Shown one piece after another: positions 15,155 through 24,195 of a stretch of 64,000 nt of DNA. The number at the start of each line of letters is the position of its first letter. The first letter of the stretch is position 1. The translations under genes were made by a program, and so were the position numbers. Below the pieces are notes generated by a model. It made no database searches and was not told the DNA's origin. It saw nothing but the letters and a program-made list of their open reading frames with translations. This stretch comes from RDXT01 sp033765305 (GTDB lineage Bacteria; Bacteroidota; Bacteroidia; J057): NCBI GenBank assembly GCA_033765305.1, contig JANRID010000072.1:1-64000 (forward strand), in the 5' to 3' direction.

Positions 15155-17953
15155 TCATAGATTGCGGAACCGGTCCTGCCAGAACTCATTTTTCGTCAGG
15201 CGCAGGGCCGACAGCGTCGCGCTTTTGGCGCTGATCACGACGGAGTAGCTCTTCTGCGGCCCGTACGGCACCCAGCGCAGCGACATCTGGAAGCAGTGCA
15301 GGTCCCGGAAAATACTCACGCTGGTCTGTGTGATCCGCTGCTGGCTCAGGTCGAGCCCGGAGGTGAACTGCACCTTCCACTTTTCCGTGAAGTTGAAGTC
15401 GCCGTCCAGGTTGAGTGTCTGCGTCACCTGCGGGACTTTCAGGTCGGGCTTGCGGTAGGAGAGGCTGTAGCGGAGGTTGAGGTTCCAGGGGATGTTGAAA
15501 TCCACGTACTGGTCGTAATTGGCCTGGATGCGGCTGAATTCTGCCTCGCTGAAGTCTTCGGGACGGGGGCTCTGCGCGGGCTGCTTGCGTTTTTTGGAGG
15601 AGAAGCGCGTGTTCACGCTCACCTGGGCCGTCGTGATGCGGCCCGGCCTGCCGCTTTCGAGGAGCATGTACCGGTCCAGCCGGCGCGCCGGCTGCACCCC
15701 GTCGGGCGAAGCGAAGACATACGGATCCAGGGTTGCGCTGGCGTTGAGGTCGATGAGCCGGTCCAGCAGGGAGGTCCGCGCATTCATCGTCACCGGAGCC
15801 AGGCGGAAGCTGTCCGCCGCGAAGTTGTAGCCGGTGTTCAGCCCGATGTTGTCGATGAGGTTCATGCGGATGAACTTGTCCTGCTTTTCATCGAATTCCG
15901 GCTCGAAGCTTTCCTTCTTCCGGTATTTCATCTCCAGCACGCTGCTGAGCGAGATCCCGAGGGAGCGGCTTTCGCCGGTGGTGGGGCCGCCGTAAATCCC
16001 CCGCTCGAAGATGCTGTAGGTCCGGGTTCGGCCTGCGGTGTCGGTCTGCACCGTACGGTAGAATCCCCATTTCGGGTCGGCAAAATTGGGCTTGTAGGCC
16101 AGGGCCAGGCTGCTGGTGAAGCGCTGGCGGATGGTGATCTGGCGCTTCGAGCGGGTAAGCTGGTAAATGCCGAAGAAGTTGGTGGAGGCCGATACGCCGC
16201 CGGAAAAGTTGAACCCCCGCGCAAAGCCCGGAATCTCCGCCTCTTCGAGCTTGCGCGTGTCGTCGTTCCAGGTGCGGCGCAGCGTTTCGAGGTACCAGTA
16301 TTCCGCGTAGTTGAAGTTGGGCGAAATGTTGATGTTTTTCAGCAGCCGGATCGTCGTGGAGGCGTTGGCGGTGTGCTGCAGGCCGTTGGTGTAGAAGGAG
16401 GCGCCCGTCCGTCGGACGGAAACCGTGTCGCCGGCCAGTACCTGGATGAAGTTCACGCTGTCGCGCGGGCGGAAAAGCACCGGCAGAAACAGGCTGTCGG
16501 GCAGGTTGTTGACCGCATTGCGCGCCTGCATGTTGTAGGTGATGCCGAACTGCTTGAGCCAGTTCAGGTGCTTGCTGTCCACAAACTTGAACGGGGTCTG
16601 GCGGTTCATGTTGACCGAAAGCTCCGGCAGCTGCATGCTCATCACCTCTTTGTTGAGGTCCTGGGTATGCCGGGCGCTGAGGTTGACGCTGAAGGGCAGG
16701 TTGTTGAAAGTCTTCTGGAAGCTGATGGACGAGTTGAGGGTGTTGGTGAAGAAGTCGTTCTGGTTGGCGCTGATCTGGCGCTGGAAGCGGTTGGAGCTGG
16801 AGATGTTGACCGATGCGCTCAGGCGGGCCGTCGGGTCGATCGGCTGGTTGTGCGACCAGCGCAGGCTCCAGGCCGAGGTGCGCTGAAAGTCGGGGTCCGT
16901 TTTTTCGTTGAACCGGGTAATCCCGTATTCAAAGCCGAAATTGCCGTCGAACCAGTACTTCTTGCGGTAGTTGGAGCTCAGCCCCAGCCGCCAGCCGCCG
17001 CGGGTGTAGATGTCGCCGTCCACCCGGAGATCGAAATAGTCGTTGATCGGCAGGTAATAGCCCAGCTGCCGCAGGAAAAAGCCCCGGTCCTGGGCTTCGC
17101 CGAACTGCGGCTTGATGACGCCCGACTGCTTCGTCTCGAAATCCAGCTTGGGCACGAAGGCAAACGGCACGACAACCGGAAGCGGCAGGTCGCCGACCAC
17201 GAGATTGAGCGGGCCGCTGATGATTTTTTTGTCCGGCAGCACCTTCATCTTCCGCGACTGCACGTAAAAATGCGGATGCGGGTCGTTGCAGGTGGTGAAG
17301 ATGCCGTCCTGCCCGTGAAAGGATCCGTCCGGATGGTATTTGGCGGCTTCAGCCTGAATGAACATTTCGCCCTGCACGAGCTTGCCGCCCGTAATGCGCC
17401 CCTTCCGGCTGCTGAAGTTGTAGCGGACCGATTTGGCCTGGTAGGACTCCTGGCCCTGCGTGAACACCGGCTCGCCGGCCTGGACACCGGCGGAGTCTGC
17501 CAGCCCCCGCGCAGTCAGCAGCTGGCTGTCGATAGCAACCGTCACGGCATAGGCCTTGAGCTCCAGGTCGTCGTATTTCAGCGCCGATTCGCGGTAGAGC
17601 AGCAGCACATTGGCGTCGAGGTCGAAGACGATGGAATCGCTGGCCTGATAGGTGACGGGCGATTTCAGGTCGCTGGCTGCGCGCAGGGAATCTACATTTA
17701 CGCGGGGCGTGTCTGCTTCGGCGGGCCTGGCCAGCGCAGCGAATGCCGCGCTGTCGGCCATCGGCGGCAGGGTCCGGACAAGCGAGTCCGGCACAGGCGC
17801 CCCGGCTTTGCCCTGCGCATATGCCAGTTCAGGCGCCAGAATCCGCATCATAAGCACCAAAACCGCCAGCCATCGGACGGGATAGGCCCGGTCCGGCTGC
17901 TGGCTGCGTAGCTTGGCGCGGTTTTCGCAGATGGTCAATGGATTCCGATTCAC
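15155..17953 (-). CDS. lptD: LPS-assembly protein LptD, Bacteroidota type
   Basis: A 932-residue outer-membrane protein. After an N-terminal signal segment (hydrophobic around 27-45, ending near AYAQ) comes an OstA/LptA-like periplasmic part (about 85-330, with VTYQASDSIVFD, YDDLELKAYAVTV and GKLVQGEMFIQAEAAKY), then a large beta-barrel to the C-terminus. LptD with LptE inserts LPS into the outer leaflet. Cysteines are few, so disulfide-based maturation as in E. coli is unlikely. The start is a GTG at 17951-17953; the in-frame ATG at 17851 would truncate the signal peptide. A TATATTTG -7 element (17978-17985) supports the longer form. It diverges from an amidase gene. Confidence 0.85.
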   Translation of the reverse strand: MNRNPLTICENRAKLRSQQPDRAYPVRWLAVLVLMMRILAPELAYAQGKAGAPVPDSLVRTLPPMADSAAFAALARPAEADTPRVNVDSLRAASDLKSPVTYQASDSIVFDLDANVLLLYRESALKYDDLELKAYAVTVAIDSQLLTARGLADSAGVQAGEPVFTQGQESYQAKSVRYNFSSRKGRITGGKLVQGEMFIQAEAAKYHPDGSFHGQDGIFTTCNDPHPHFYVQSRKMKVLPDKKIISGPLNLVVGDLPLPVVVPFAFVPKLDFETKQSGVIKPQFGEAQDRGFFLRQLGYYLPINDYFDLRVDGDIYTRGGWRLGLSSNYRKKYWFDGNFGFEYGITRFNEKTDPDFQRTSAWSLRWSHNQPIDPTARLSASVNISSSNRFQRQISANQNDFFTNTLNSSISFQKTFNNLPFSVNLSARHTQDLNKEVMSMQLPELSVNMNRQTPFKFVDSKHLNWLKQFGITYNMQARNAVNNLPDSLFLPVLFRPRDSVNFIQVLAGDTVSVRRTGASFYTNGLQHTANASTTIRLLKNINISPNFNYAEYWYLETLRRTWNDDTRKLEEAEIPGFARGFNFSGGVSASTNFFGIYQLTRSKRQITIRQRFTSSLALAYKPNFADPKWGFYRTVQTDTAGRTRTYSIFERGIYGGPTTGESRSLGISLSSVLEMKYRKKESFEPEFDEKQDKFIRMNLIDNIGLNTGYNFAADSFRLAPVTMNARTSLLDRLIDLNASATLDPYVFASPDGVQPARRLDRYMLLESGRPGRITTAQVSVNTRFSSKKRKQPAQSPRPEDFSEAEFSRIQANYDQYVDFNIPWNLNLRYSLSYRKPDLKVPQVTQTLNLDGDFNFTEKWKVQFTSGLDLSQQRITQTSVSIFRDLHCFQMSLRWVPYGPQKSYSVVISAKSATLSALRLTKNEFWQDRFRNL

Positions 17954-17977
17954 CGTGGGCTAGTGGGTGCCGAGGGG

Positions 17978-17985
17978 CAAATATA
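17978..17985 (-). promoter_or_regulatory. -7 promoter element of lptD
   Basis: The minus strand reads TATATTTG, a full match to the Bacteroidota -7 consensus, 24 bases before the GTG start. A -33 element at the right distance is weak. Confidence 0.45.
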
Positions 17986-18047
17986 GCGTGAATCCGCATC
18001 CGGAAACATCGCCGCACCAAAGAGGCAGCACAGAAGGGATACGTTGT

Positions 18048-18836
18048 ATGCAGCATCGGAAGATTCGCCTGATGATACTCCTGGGCATATGGCTGCTCGG
18101 CACCGGCCTGCTCCAGGCGCAGGACGCGCCCGGCCCTATCCGCACCCTCGTCATCGACGCCGGCCACGGCGGCAAAGACCCCGGCGCGCTCGGGCGCCAG
18201 TACCGGGAAAAAGACATCACCCTCCAGGTGGCCCTGCGCCTCCGCGCGCTGCTCCGCGAGCGCATGCCGGAGCTCAACGTGGTCATGACCCGCGACACGG
18301 ACCAGTTTGTGGAACTGCACCGCCGGGCTACCATCGCCCTCGATGCCGGCGGCGACTGCTTTCTCAGCATCCACTGCAATGCCCACCGCAACCGCAGCCA
18401 CCGCGGCGCGACTTCCTACATCCTGGGCATCAACGAAGGCCAGGAGGGCTACGAGCATGTGATTGCTGAGAATGAGGCCATTCTGTTCGAGGACAACTAC
18501 CGCAGCATGTACGGCGGCTTCAATCCTTCCTCGCCGGAAGGCTTTATTTACCTGCAATTGCTCAAAAACAGCTTCCGCAGCGAAAGCCTGCGCCTTGCCG
18601 GCGGCATCCAGCAGCAGCTGCAGGCTGCCATGGACCGGGGCGACCGCGGGGTGCGCCAGGCGCCTTTTGTGGTGCTCTACCTGTCGGGCATGCCTGCCGT
18701 GCTCTGCGAAATCGGGTTTATCTCCAATGCCCAGGAGGAGCAGTTTATCGGCTCCGAGCTAGGCCAGATCTACATCGCCCAGAGCCTCTTCCGCGCCATC
18801 GAGGCCTACAACCGCAGCTTTACGGAGGGGGAGTAG
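18048..18836 (+). CDS. N-acetylmuramoyl-L-alanine amidase (Amidase_3), exported
   Basis: A 262-residue zinc amidase that cleaves the MurNAc-L-Ala bond of peptidoglycan. A signal peptide (residues 1-25, ending LLQAQ) leads into one Amidase_3 domain. Zinc ligands are His40 (DAGHGGKDPGA), Glu54 (YREKDITLQ) and His109 (LSIHCNAH); Glu221 (LCEIGFISN) is the catalytic glutamate. No LysM or SPOR module is attached. The ATG at 18048 fits the signal peptide; upstream codons to 17967 lie in the promoter region of lptD. Its 3' end overlaps the convergent GT-C-like gene by 17 bp. Confidence 0.93.
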   Translation: MQHRKIRLMILLGIWLLGTGLLQAQDAPGPIRTLVIDAGHGGKDPGALGRQYREKDITLQVALRLRALLRERMPELNVVMTRDTDQFVELHRRATIALDAGGDCFLSIHCNAHRNRSHRGATSYILGINEGQEGYEHVIAENEAILFEDNYRSMYGGFNPSSPEGFIYLQLLKNSFRSESLRLAGGIQQQLQAAMDRGDRGVRQAPFVVLYLSGMPAVLCEIGFISNAQEEQFIGSELGQIYIAQSLFRAIEAYNRSFTEGE

Positions 18837-20490
18837 GCCGCTCCACTGCCCGGAAATAGGCGGCCGTATCGGTGCCGCCGAAGCGCCGGATCAGCGGTTC
18901 GAGCTGCGCAGCCGCATCCTCCCGGATCCAGTACACATCATGCCTGGGCCAGGGCGCCTCGTACACCCCGCCGAGCAGCCGGGCCTTCGCCCGGATGACC
19001 GCCCCGATGGCCCGCTGATAGCGGCCCCGCAGCCCCGGCAGCGTATCAGCATGCTGAAACGGAACCATCCAGGGCGTGTAGCGCCCGCTTGCATGCGCGT
19101 AGCGAGAGGCATTGCGGCACATGGCCGCCCAGTCCTTGCCGGGCTCGGGCGGCTCTGAAAGCCGGCCGAACAGCTCCCGGTTTGATTCGCCGTAGTGCAG
19201 CGCGATGAGCTGCGGGCCGAAGGCTTCCAGATCCGACGGCATCGGATTGCGCCGGGCAAGCGAAGGGCTATTGAGCCCCCAGAGGTCCAGCGCTTCCCAG
19301 CCGCTGTAGTACGGCAGGCGCCCCGCCTCCGTCACGGCCATGCGCATGGGCGGGAGCTCCCGCAGCGCCGCCGCAATCCGGTAGGGGTTACTGAGCGGCA
19401 GTTCGAGGCAGCCTTTGAGGAATACGAGCAGGTACAGGACATTCAGCAGGCTGTATGCCGCCTGCAGCAGCGCCGCTGCGGCGCGCTGCCAGCCCCGCAG
19501 GCCAGGTGCCAGCAGGGCCGTGAGCATCAGCGCCCCCAGGTGCATGCCGTAGAAAAACCGGTCGGCGATGTTCTGCTCCAGCACAATCGCGCTGTACACC
19601 AGCGCCGGAGCGGCCAGGCAGGCGATGCCTGCGGCCGATGCCGTGCGCCGCTGCGCCGGCGGGGCCTGCCGGATGCCGAGCAGGATCAGGGCCAGCAGCG
19701 GCCAGAGGTACTTGGCCAGGTAGCGCAGCAGCTCCTGCGCGGACGCCAGCACCCAGATGCCCAGCAGATCGGCGCCCTGGCGCTTGACATAGAAGGGCAG
19801 CGGCAGCCATTCCCCGAAATACAGCTTCCGCCAGATAAAATACGCTGCACCCGGCAGGATGCCCCAGATCAGCAGCACAGGCAGATGCTGCCGGAGCAGG
19901 GCGCGTTCTTCCCGCATCCGCCACAGGATGAGCAGCCCTCCGGTTACGGCGCCTTCCGGCCGCGTGAGGGCCAGCAGCAGTGCCGCCAGCACCAGCTGCC
20001 GGAAGCTGCCTTCGGCAAAGGCCAGCACGCAGAGTGCAATCATGCCGCCGTAGAAGGCCGTCGAAAATCCCTCGGCAGCCGATACCAGCTGGCTGCTGAG
20101 GAGCCCCATGGCGATGAGCCAGGCGCTGAAGGCGGGGCGGCCGCCTGCCCGGCGGCTCAGCCGCCACAGTACGGCGCTGCTGGCCAGCACGCCCAGCGCC
20201 GACAGCAGGCGCGCAGCGCCATAGGGCCCGATGCCTGCCCGTTCGCCTGCTGCCAGCAGCAGCATCCACAGAAAATCGGTGGCGCCTTCGGCAGGCGGGC
20301 CTGCCGGGTTGTAGCTGATGCGTCCGAAGCGGGCCAGGTGCACGCTGTAGCGGAAGAGGATCGCCGCGTCTTCCTCCGGCAGAATCCAGGCCGGCAGCAC
20401 CCCGAAGAGCCAGGCCAGCCAGCACGCGCCCAGGGCCGCCAGCCCGTAGCGGAACCACGCAGGAAATTGCGTTCTTGCAATGCCGGCCAT
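18820..20490 (-). CDS. GT-C-type membrane glycosyltransferase (AftB-like)
   Basis: A 556-residue polytopic membrane protein with ten or more hydrophobic segments and a soluble C-terminal part. Near the N-terminus, LPEEDAAILFRYSVHLARFG then YNPAGPPAEGATDFLWMLLLA matches the pattern of actinobacterial AftB-like and related GT-C enzymes (acidic pair, RY, NPG, EG-T-FLW), in which the acidic residues bind the lipid-linked sugar donor. It probably transfers a sugar from a polyprenyl-phosphate donor on the periplasmic side; donor and acceptor are unknown. The ATG at 20488-20490 starts 40 bp from the next, divergent gene. Confidence 0.65.
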   Translation of the reverse strand: MAGIARTQFPAWFRYGLAALGACWLAWLFGVLPAWILPEEDAAILFRYSVHLARFGRISYNPAGPPAEGATDFLWMLLLAAGERAGIGPYGAARLLSALGVLASSAVLWRLSRRAGGRPAFSAWLIAMGLLSSQLVSAAEGFSTAFYGGMIALCVLAFAEGSFRQLVLAALLLALTRPEGAVTGGLLILWRMREERALLRQHLPVLLIWGILPGAAYFIWRKLYFGEWLPLPFYVKRQGADLLGIWVLASAQELLRYLAKYLWPLLALILLGIRQAPPAQRRTASAAGIACLAAPALVYSAIVLEQNIADRFFYGMHLGALMLTALLAPGLRGWQRAAAALLQAAYSLLNVLYLLVFLKGCLELPLSNPYRIAAALRELPPMRMAVTEAGRLPYYSGWEALDLWGLNSPSLARRNPMPSDLEAFGPQLIALHYGESNRELFGRLSEPPEPGKDWAAMCRNASRYAHASGRYTPWMVPFQHADTLPGLRGRYQRAIGAVIRAKARLLGGVYEAPWPRHDVYWIREDAAAQLEPLIRRFGGTDTAAYFRAVERPTPPP

Positions 20491-20530
20491 AGGCCTGCAA
20501 ATAACGCAATTCCTGCACGTGCTGCACCGT

Positions 20531-22063
20531 ATGATCCGCACCCTGGCCCGCCGCCCGCTCTGGCTCGCTGCCGGGCTGGCGCTGGCCCTGCAGCTGGACC
20601 AGCGCTGGCACTTCCCGAACCTGTACCTCGATACCGAGGTGCAGATGGGCGCGGCCGCCAGCTGGCTGGCCGGCAGGGGTTTTGCGAGTCCGGAGGCTGC
20701 GCCGGATGCGCCGGAGAACATCCGGTACCGGTCGGCCCGGATTTTCATGCCGGGCTACGCGGCGGTGCTGGCAGGGTTCCGGCTGGCAGGCGCCGGCTGG
20801 CTGCAGGCGGTATGGCTGGCCGATGCGCTTTCGCTGCTCGTGCTGCTGAGCGCAATGGCCGTGCTGCTGTCCGGCTGGGGCGGGGCAGGGGAGGGGTGGC
20901 GGGCGATGGGCCTCCTCTATCTCGGCGCTTCGCCTGCGCCGCTGCACTACCTTCCCGGGTCGGATCTGCTGATGCTGAGCCTGTTTGCCTGGATGGCAGT
21001 ATGCCTGCTGCGGGAGCGCCATGCGGCGGCGCTGCTGCTGGCGCTGGCCTGCGCCTGGGCGCGCAGCGCCGGACTGGTGCTGCTGGCCCTGCCCTTGCTG
21101 TGGCTGCTGATGCGCCGCCCGCTGCCGGCTGCGAAGCGGGCCGTCCTGCTGGCGGCAGCTTCGCTGGGTGCCCTGCTGAGCACCCGCCTGTGGAGCGCAG
21201 GCGAGGAAAGCCTGCTCGATCAGGCGGGTTTCCAGCTGTTTCCGGCGCATTGGCGCTGGTGGGAGCCGCTGGGCTGGAAAGCCTTTATCTATTACGGCCA
21301 GCCCCACGAGCTGCAGCTGGCTGCGCTGCATCCGGCTGCTCCGGGCCTGCTCCGGGCTGCCGGCTGGGCCGCTACGCTGCTGCTGGGCTGGATCTGGCTG
21401 CAGGGCTGGCGGGCAGCGCCTGCGCTGCGTGCCCCGGTCCGGCTGACGCTGCTGGTGCTGGGGCTCATCTGCGGCATGCTGGGTGCGCTGTCGCTCCTGT
21501 CTCCGCCGGAAACCTGGAATGATGCCGGATTCTGGACCTACGTGATGGAGACCCGCTACTACGCGCCGGCGCTGCTGCTCATCGTGGCGCTGAGTTTTGC
21601 GCTGGCGGGCTGGGAGAGCCGGTTTCCGGGCCGGCTGCTGCTGCGGGCAGCCCTGCTGCCGGTCCTGTGCAGCATGCTGCTGCTTTCGGCGGCGGTGCAT
21701 GTGCTGGCGCGTGCCGCGCCGGAGCGGCTGCCGGTAGTTGCGCGAAGCCCTGCGGCGCAGCTGTACCGGCTGCTGGAGGCGGAGCTGCCGCCCGGCGAAC
21801 CGGCCTGGGTGTGCAGCCCGCTGGATACGCGCATCGCAGATGCGCTCGGCGCCGCGATGCTTCCTTGGGCGGCAGCGCAGGACAGCCTGCTCCGCCTGCC
21901 GTCCGTTCATCTGTATGTGTGGATTCCTGACAGCCTTGCCGGGCGAGGAAGTATCCCGTATTTGGATAATAATCCCCTCAGAATGAACGTTCTGAATGGT
22001 AATGGCTGGCAGCTTCTGCATCTGCCGCCCGAAACGTTGCATGCGGAGGAAAAATTAAACTAA
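20531..22063 (+). CDS. Polytopic membrane protein, possible GT-C glycosyltransferase
   Basis: A 510-residue protein with about ten hydrophobic segments, rich in Leu, Ala and Trp. The first periplasmic-like loop has YLDTEVQMGAAASWLAGRGF and later RIFMPGYAAVLAGF, a layout reminiscent of GT-C/PMT-type enzymes, but the acidic pair is not clear-cut, so the assignment is tentative. The ATG at 20531 is preferred over one at 20480 that would overlap the divergent gene. The divergent pair may work on the same glycan. The end of the protein (residues 400-510) is soluble. Confidence 0.5.
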   Translation: MIRTLARRPLWLAAGLALALQLDQRWHFPNLYLDTEVQMGAAASWLAGRGFASPEAAPDAPENIRYRSARIFMPGYAAVLAGFRLAGAGWLQAVWLADALSLLVLLSAMAVLLSGWGGAGEGWRAMGLLYLGASPAPLHYLPGSDLLMLSLFAWMAVCLLRERHAAALLLALACAWARSAGLVLLALPLLWLLMRRPLPAAKRAVLLAAASLGALLSTRLWSAGEESLLDQAGFQLFPAHWRWWEPLGWKAFIYYGQPHELQLAALHPAAPGLLRAAGWAATLLLGWIWLQGWRAAPALRAPVRLTLLVLGLICGMLGALSLLSPPETWNDAGFWTYVMETRYYAPALLLIVALSFALAGWESRFPGRLLLRAALLPVLCSMLLLSAAVHVLARAAPERLPVVARSPAAQLYRLLEAELPPGEPAWVCSPLDTRIADALGAAMLPWAAAQDSLLRLPSVHLYVWIPDSLAGRGSIPYLDNNPLRMNVLNGNGWQLLHLPPETLHAEEKLN

Positions 22064-22071
22064 GATTTTAG

Positions 22072-22101
22072 TTGTATTTTCCCCGGCAAGCTGTATCTTT
22101 G
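22072..22101 (+). promoter_or_regulatory. Predicted promoter of the DUF1573 gene
   Basis: TTG at 22072-22074 and TATCTTTG at 22094-22101 are 19 bases apart, matching the Bacteroidota promoter pattern. The start codon is 46 bases downstream, leaving an untranslated leader of about 40 bases. Confidence 0.65.
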
Positions 22102-22147
22102 TATGGACGATCGTTGACCACGCTTTTACAACAGACAACAGATTGGT

Positions 22148-23281
22148 ATGAACACGTTCGCACGCTTCACCCTGATGATCGCGGTGGCTGTCTGGAGCCT
22201 GGCTGGCCATGCGCAGCAGACGACTCCCGCCATCAAATTCGACAACACCACACACGACTTCGGCCAGATTGCCAAGAGCAGCAAGGCGGAGCACACCTTC
22301 CGCTTCACCAACGTATCGCAGCAGCCGGTCACCCTGAAGGGCGTGCGTGCTTCCTGCGGCTGCACGACGCCTGCCTGGACCCGCGAAGCCATCGCTCCGG
22401 GCAAAACCGGCGAGATTCAGGTGAGCTACAATACGGCGATTGTCGGCCAGTTCACCAAATCCGTGACGGTAACCTATGACTCAGCACAAAGCCCCATCCT
22501 GCTCTATATCAAAGGCCAGGTGCAGGATGCCGGCGCCGGCGACGCGCAGATTTTTGTGCATAAGCAGGGCGACCTCGCATTCGACAAGATCAGCATCGAC
22601 CTGGGCGTGCTGGATTCGGACAAGGAGGCTTCTGCGACGGTCCGGGTCAAGAATGTGGGCCCGCATGAAATTTCCTTCACCGGCCGCTACGATGCGGAGA
22701 TGATGTTCGAGGCTACGCCCAAGGACAGCAAGCTGCTGCCCGGCCAGCAGACGACCATTACGGTCAAGGCCCTCGGTCCGCGCTTCATCGCCACGGGCCC
22801 CTTCGCCAAGACGGTGAGCCTGTACTCGACGGACGAGATCCAGCCGCAGAAGTCGTTCACCGTCAATGGCACGCTGAACAAGGTCTATTCGGCCGACGAG
22901 CTGGCCAGCATGCCCAATCTGGTCTTCGAATCGCTGGAGTACAACGCCGGCACGGTGCTGGAGGGCGAAAAAGTGACCCACGCTTTCAAATTCACCAATA
23001 CAGGCAAGCAGGATCTGGTGCTCGAATCGGTCAAGGCTTCCTGCGGCTGCACCGCCACCGAGCCGAAGGACAAGGTCATCAAGCCCGGCGCATCTTCGGA
23101 GATCGTGGCCGTATTCGACAGCCGCGGCCGCGAAGGCCAGCAGGACAAGTCGATCACGGTGCGTTCCAACGATCCCGACCAGTCCACGGTGCTGCTGCGC
23201 CTGCGGGTCATGGTCGAGCGCGATCCCTTCCATGTAGGCGGATCCGGCCCGGCTGCTGCCCCCGGAACCGGCTCGTTCTGA
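22148..23281 (+). CDS. Exported protein with DUF1573 domains
   Basis: A 377-residue exported protein with a signal peptide ending near GHAQQ. Two DUF1573-type Ig-like modules are clear: one around residues 28-120 with DFGQIAKSSKAEHTFRFTN and the ASCGCTTP motif (Cys70, Cys72), the other around 255-365 with EKVTHAFKFTNTG and ASCGCTA (Cys299, Cys301). A diverged module lies between them. These domains are abundant in exported Bacteroidota proteins; their role is not established. It has its own promoter and terminator. Confidence 0.88.
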   Translation: MNTFARFTLMIAVAVWSLAGHAQQTTPAIKFDNTTHDFGQIAKSSKAEHTFRFTNVSQQPVTLKGVRASCGCTTPAWTREAIAPGKTGEIQVSYNTAIVGQFTKSVTVTYDSAQSPILLYIKGQVQDAGAGDAQIFVHKQGDLAFDKISIDLGVLDSDKEASATVRVKNVGPHEISFTGRYDAEMMFEATPKDSKLLPGQQTTITVKALGPRFIATGPFAKTVSLYSTDEIQPQKSFTVNGTLNKVYSADELASMPNLVFESLEYNAGTVLEGEKVTHAFKFTNTGKQDLVLESVKASCGCTATEPKDKVIKPGASSEIVAVFDSRGREGQQDKSITVRSNDPDQSTVLLRLRVMVERDPFHVGGSGPAAAPGTGSF

Positions 23282-23299
23282 GGTTATTGAATCGGAATA

Positions 23300-23333
23300 C
23301 CCGGCGGCGGGGCCGCCTGCTGCCGGGATTTTT
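23300..23333 (+). terminator. Intrinsic terminator of the DUF1573 gene
   Basis: CCCGGC (23300-23305) pairs with GCCGGG (23322-23327) around an inner GGCGG/CCGCC stem, followed by ATTTTT. It separates the gene from the tmRNA. Confidence 0.75.
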
Positions 23334-23395
23334 GCGCTGCTGCGCAACCCTTCCGGACGCGCTGCGTTATAAGCATACATTCCGTTCTTTCAGAT

Positions 23396-23755
23396 GGGGA
23401 CGACACGGTATTGACGAGTTGTCAATTGCAAGGTATAAGCATGCAGTGGGCAGTATGAGGACCACTTAAATCCCCTGGTACGACCAATAGCTGGCGAACC
23501 TCGTTTCGCTATGGCCGCCTAATCTAGGATTAGAACGCCTTTGTTCCTGAACGGCTCCTTCTGTACCCGTTCGATCAGGAGCAGCGCCCCGACAGAATGC
23601 TTTTCCGGCACGCCGCGGGCTGGAAATTAAGATCAGCGGCAAAATCGGCCAGTTGCCTGCCGTTTGACGGCTGTCTGATTATAAGAAACGGATAAGCATG
23701 TAGAAGGCCCGGCACTTGCAGCCTTCGGACGCGGGTTCGACTCCCGCCGTCTCCA
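23396..23755 (+). ncRNA. ssrA: Transfer-messenger RNA (tmRNA)
   Basis: A one-piece tmRNA of about 360 bases. The 5' GGGGACG (23396-23402) pairs with 3' CGTCTCC (23748-23754), with discriminator A; the T arm reads GCGGG TTCGACT CCCGC. ATAAGCATG in the 5' part and TAAGCATGTAGAAGGC near the 3' end are the usual conserved strands. The tag frame (23493-23522) reads GEPRFAMAA and stops at TAA; with the alanine loaded on the tmRNA the tag is AGEPRFAMAA. Ala-Ala at the end is the usual signal for ClpXP-type proteases. CCA is not encoded. It rescues stalled ribosomes together with SmpB. Confidence 0.95.
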
Positions 23756-23775
23756 CCCTTGTTTACCAACACAAG

Positions 23776-23815
23776 ACACCCGGTTCCGCGAGAGCGGTCC
23801 GGGTGTTTGCGCTTT
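23776..23815 (+). terminator. Intrinsic terminator of tmRNA
   Basis: ACACCCGG (23776-23783) pairs with CCGGGTGT (23799-23806), with an inner CCGC/GCGG stem closed by GAGA; a T-rich TTGCGCTTTT follows. It starts 20 bases after the tmRNA. Confidence 0.85.
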
Positions 23816-24195
23816 TACGGGCGGCTATGTTTTCCGCCCGTTGGATCCTGAGCTGCAGCGCTGATGGGCCGGTATGATACGGTGAAAACGGCTGTATGGA
23901 GATTGTATTTGCAGTCTCTGGGCGGCAAGTGTATGCGGATAAAAGGCGAGCATGAAATATGATCTGCTCCAGGGGCTGGCAGGGCGATTGTATTTCGGGC
24001 TGCCGACAAAGAGATCCCATTGTTTCACATTAAAACCAATCTCAAAACAAACCATGAAAGAATTTGGAGACTGGATGGGCAGCCAGTCCTGATGCATGTA
24101 GGCGATGGCCTGCCCCGCTGTCAACGGTGTCTGCATGAGGCAACTGCCGGGAATTTCTGGTCTGCGAAGCCCGGATTCGGTGCAAGCACGCCCCC
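23816..24195. other. Gene-free gap after tmRNA
   Basis: I see no supportable gene. The stretch is lower in GC than its surroundings. A 12-codon ORF from 24053 (start MKEFGDWMG) is too short to defend. GATTGTATTT occurs twice (about 23898 and 23988). No copy of the tmRNA 3' end, which would mark an integrated element, was found in the window. Confidence 0.5.

Noticed and set aside
15296..17911. 871-codon open frame on the plus strand
   Set aside because: It is antisense to lptD and a GC-rich shadow; its composition (Val, Arg, Gly, His rich) has no domain, while the opposite strand has clear LptD features.
19195..21522. 775-codon open frame on the plus strand
   Set aside because: It spans two genes on different strands and their promoter region; no protein-like pattern.
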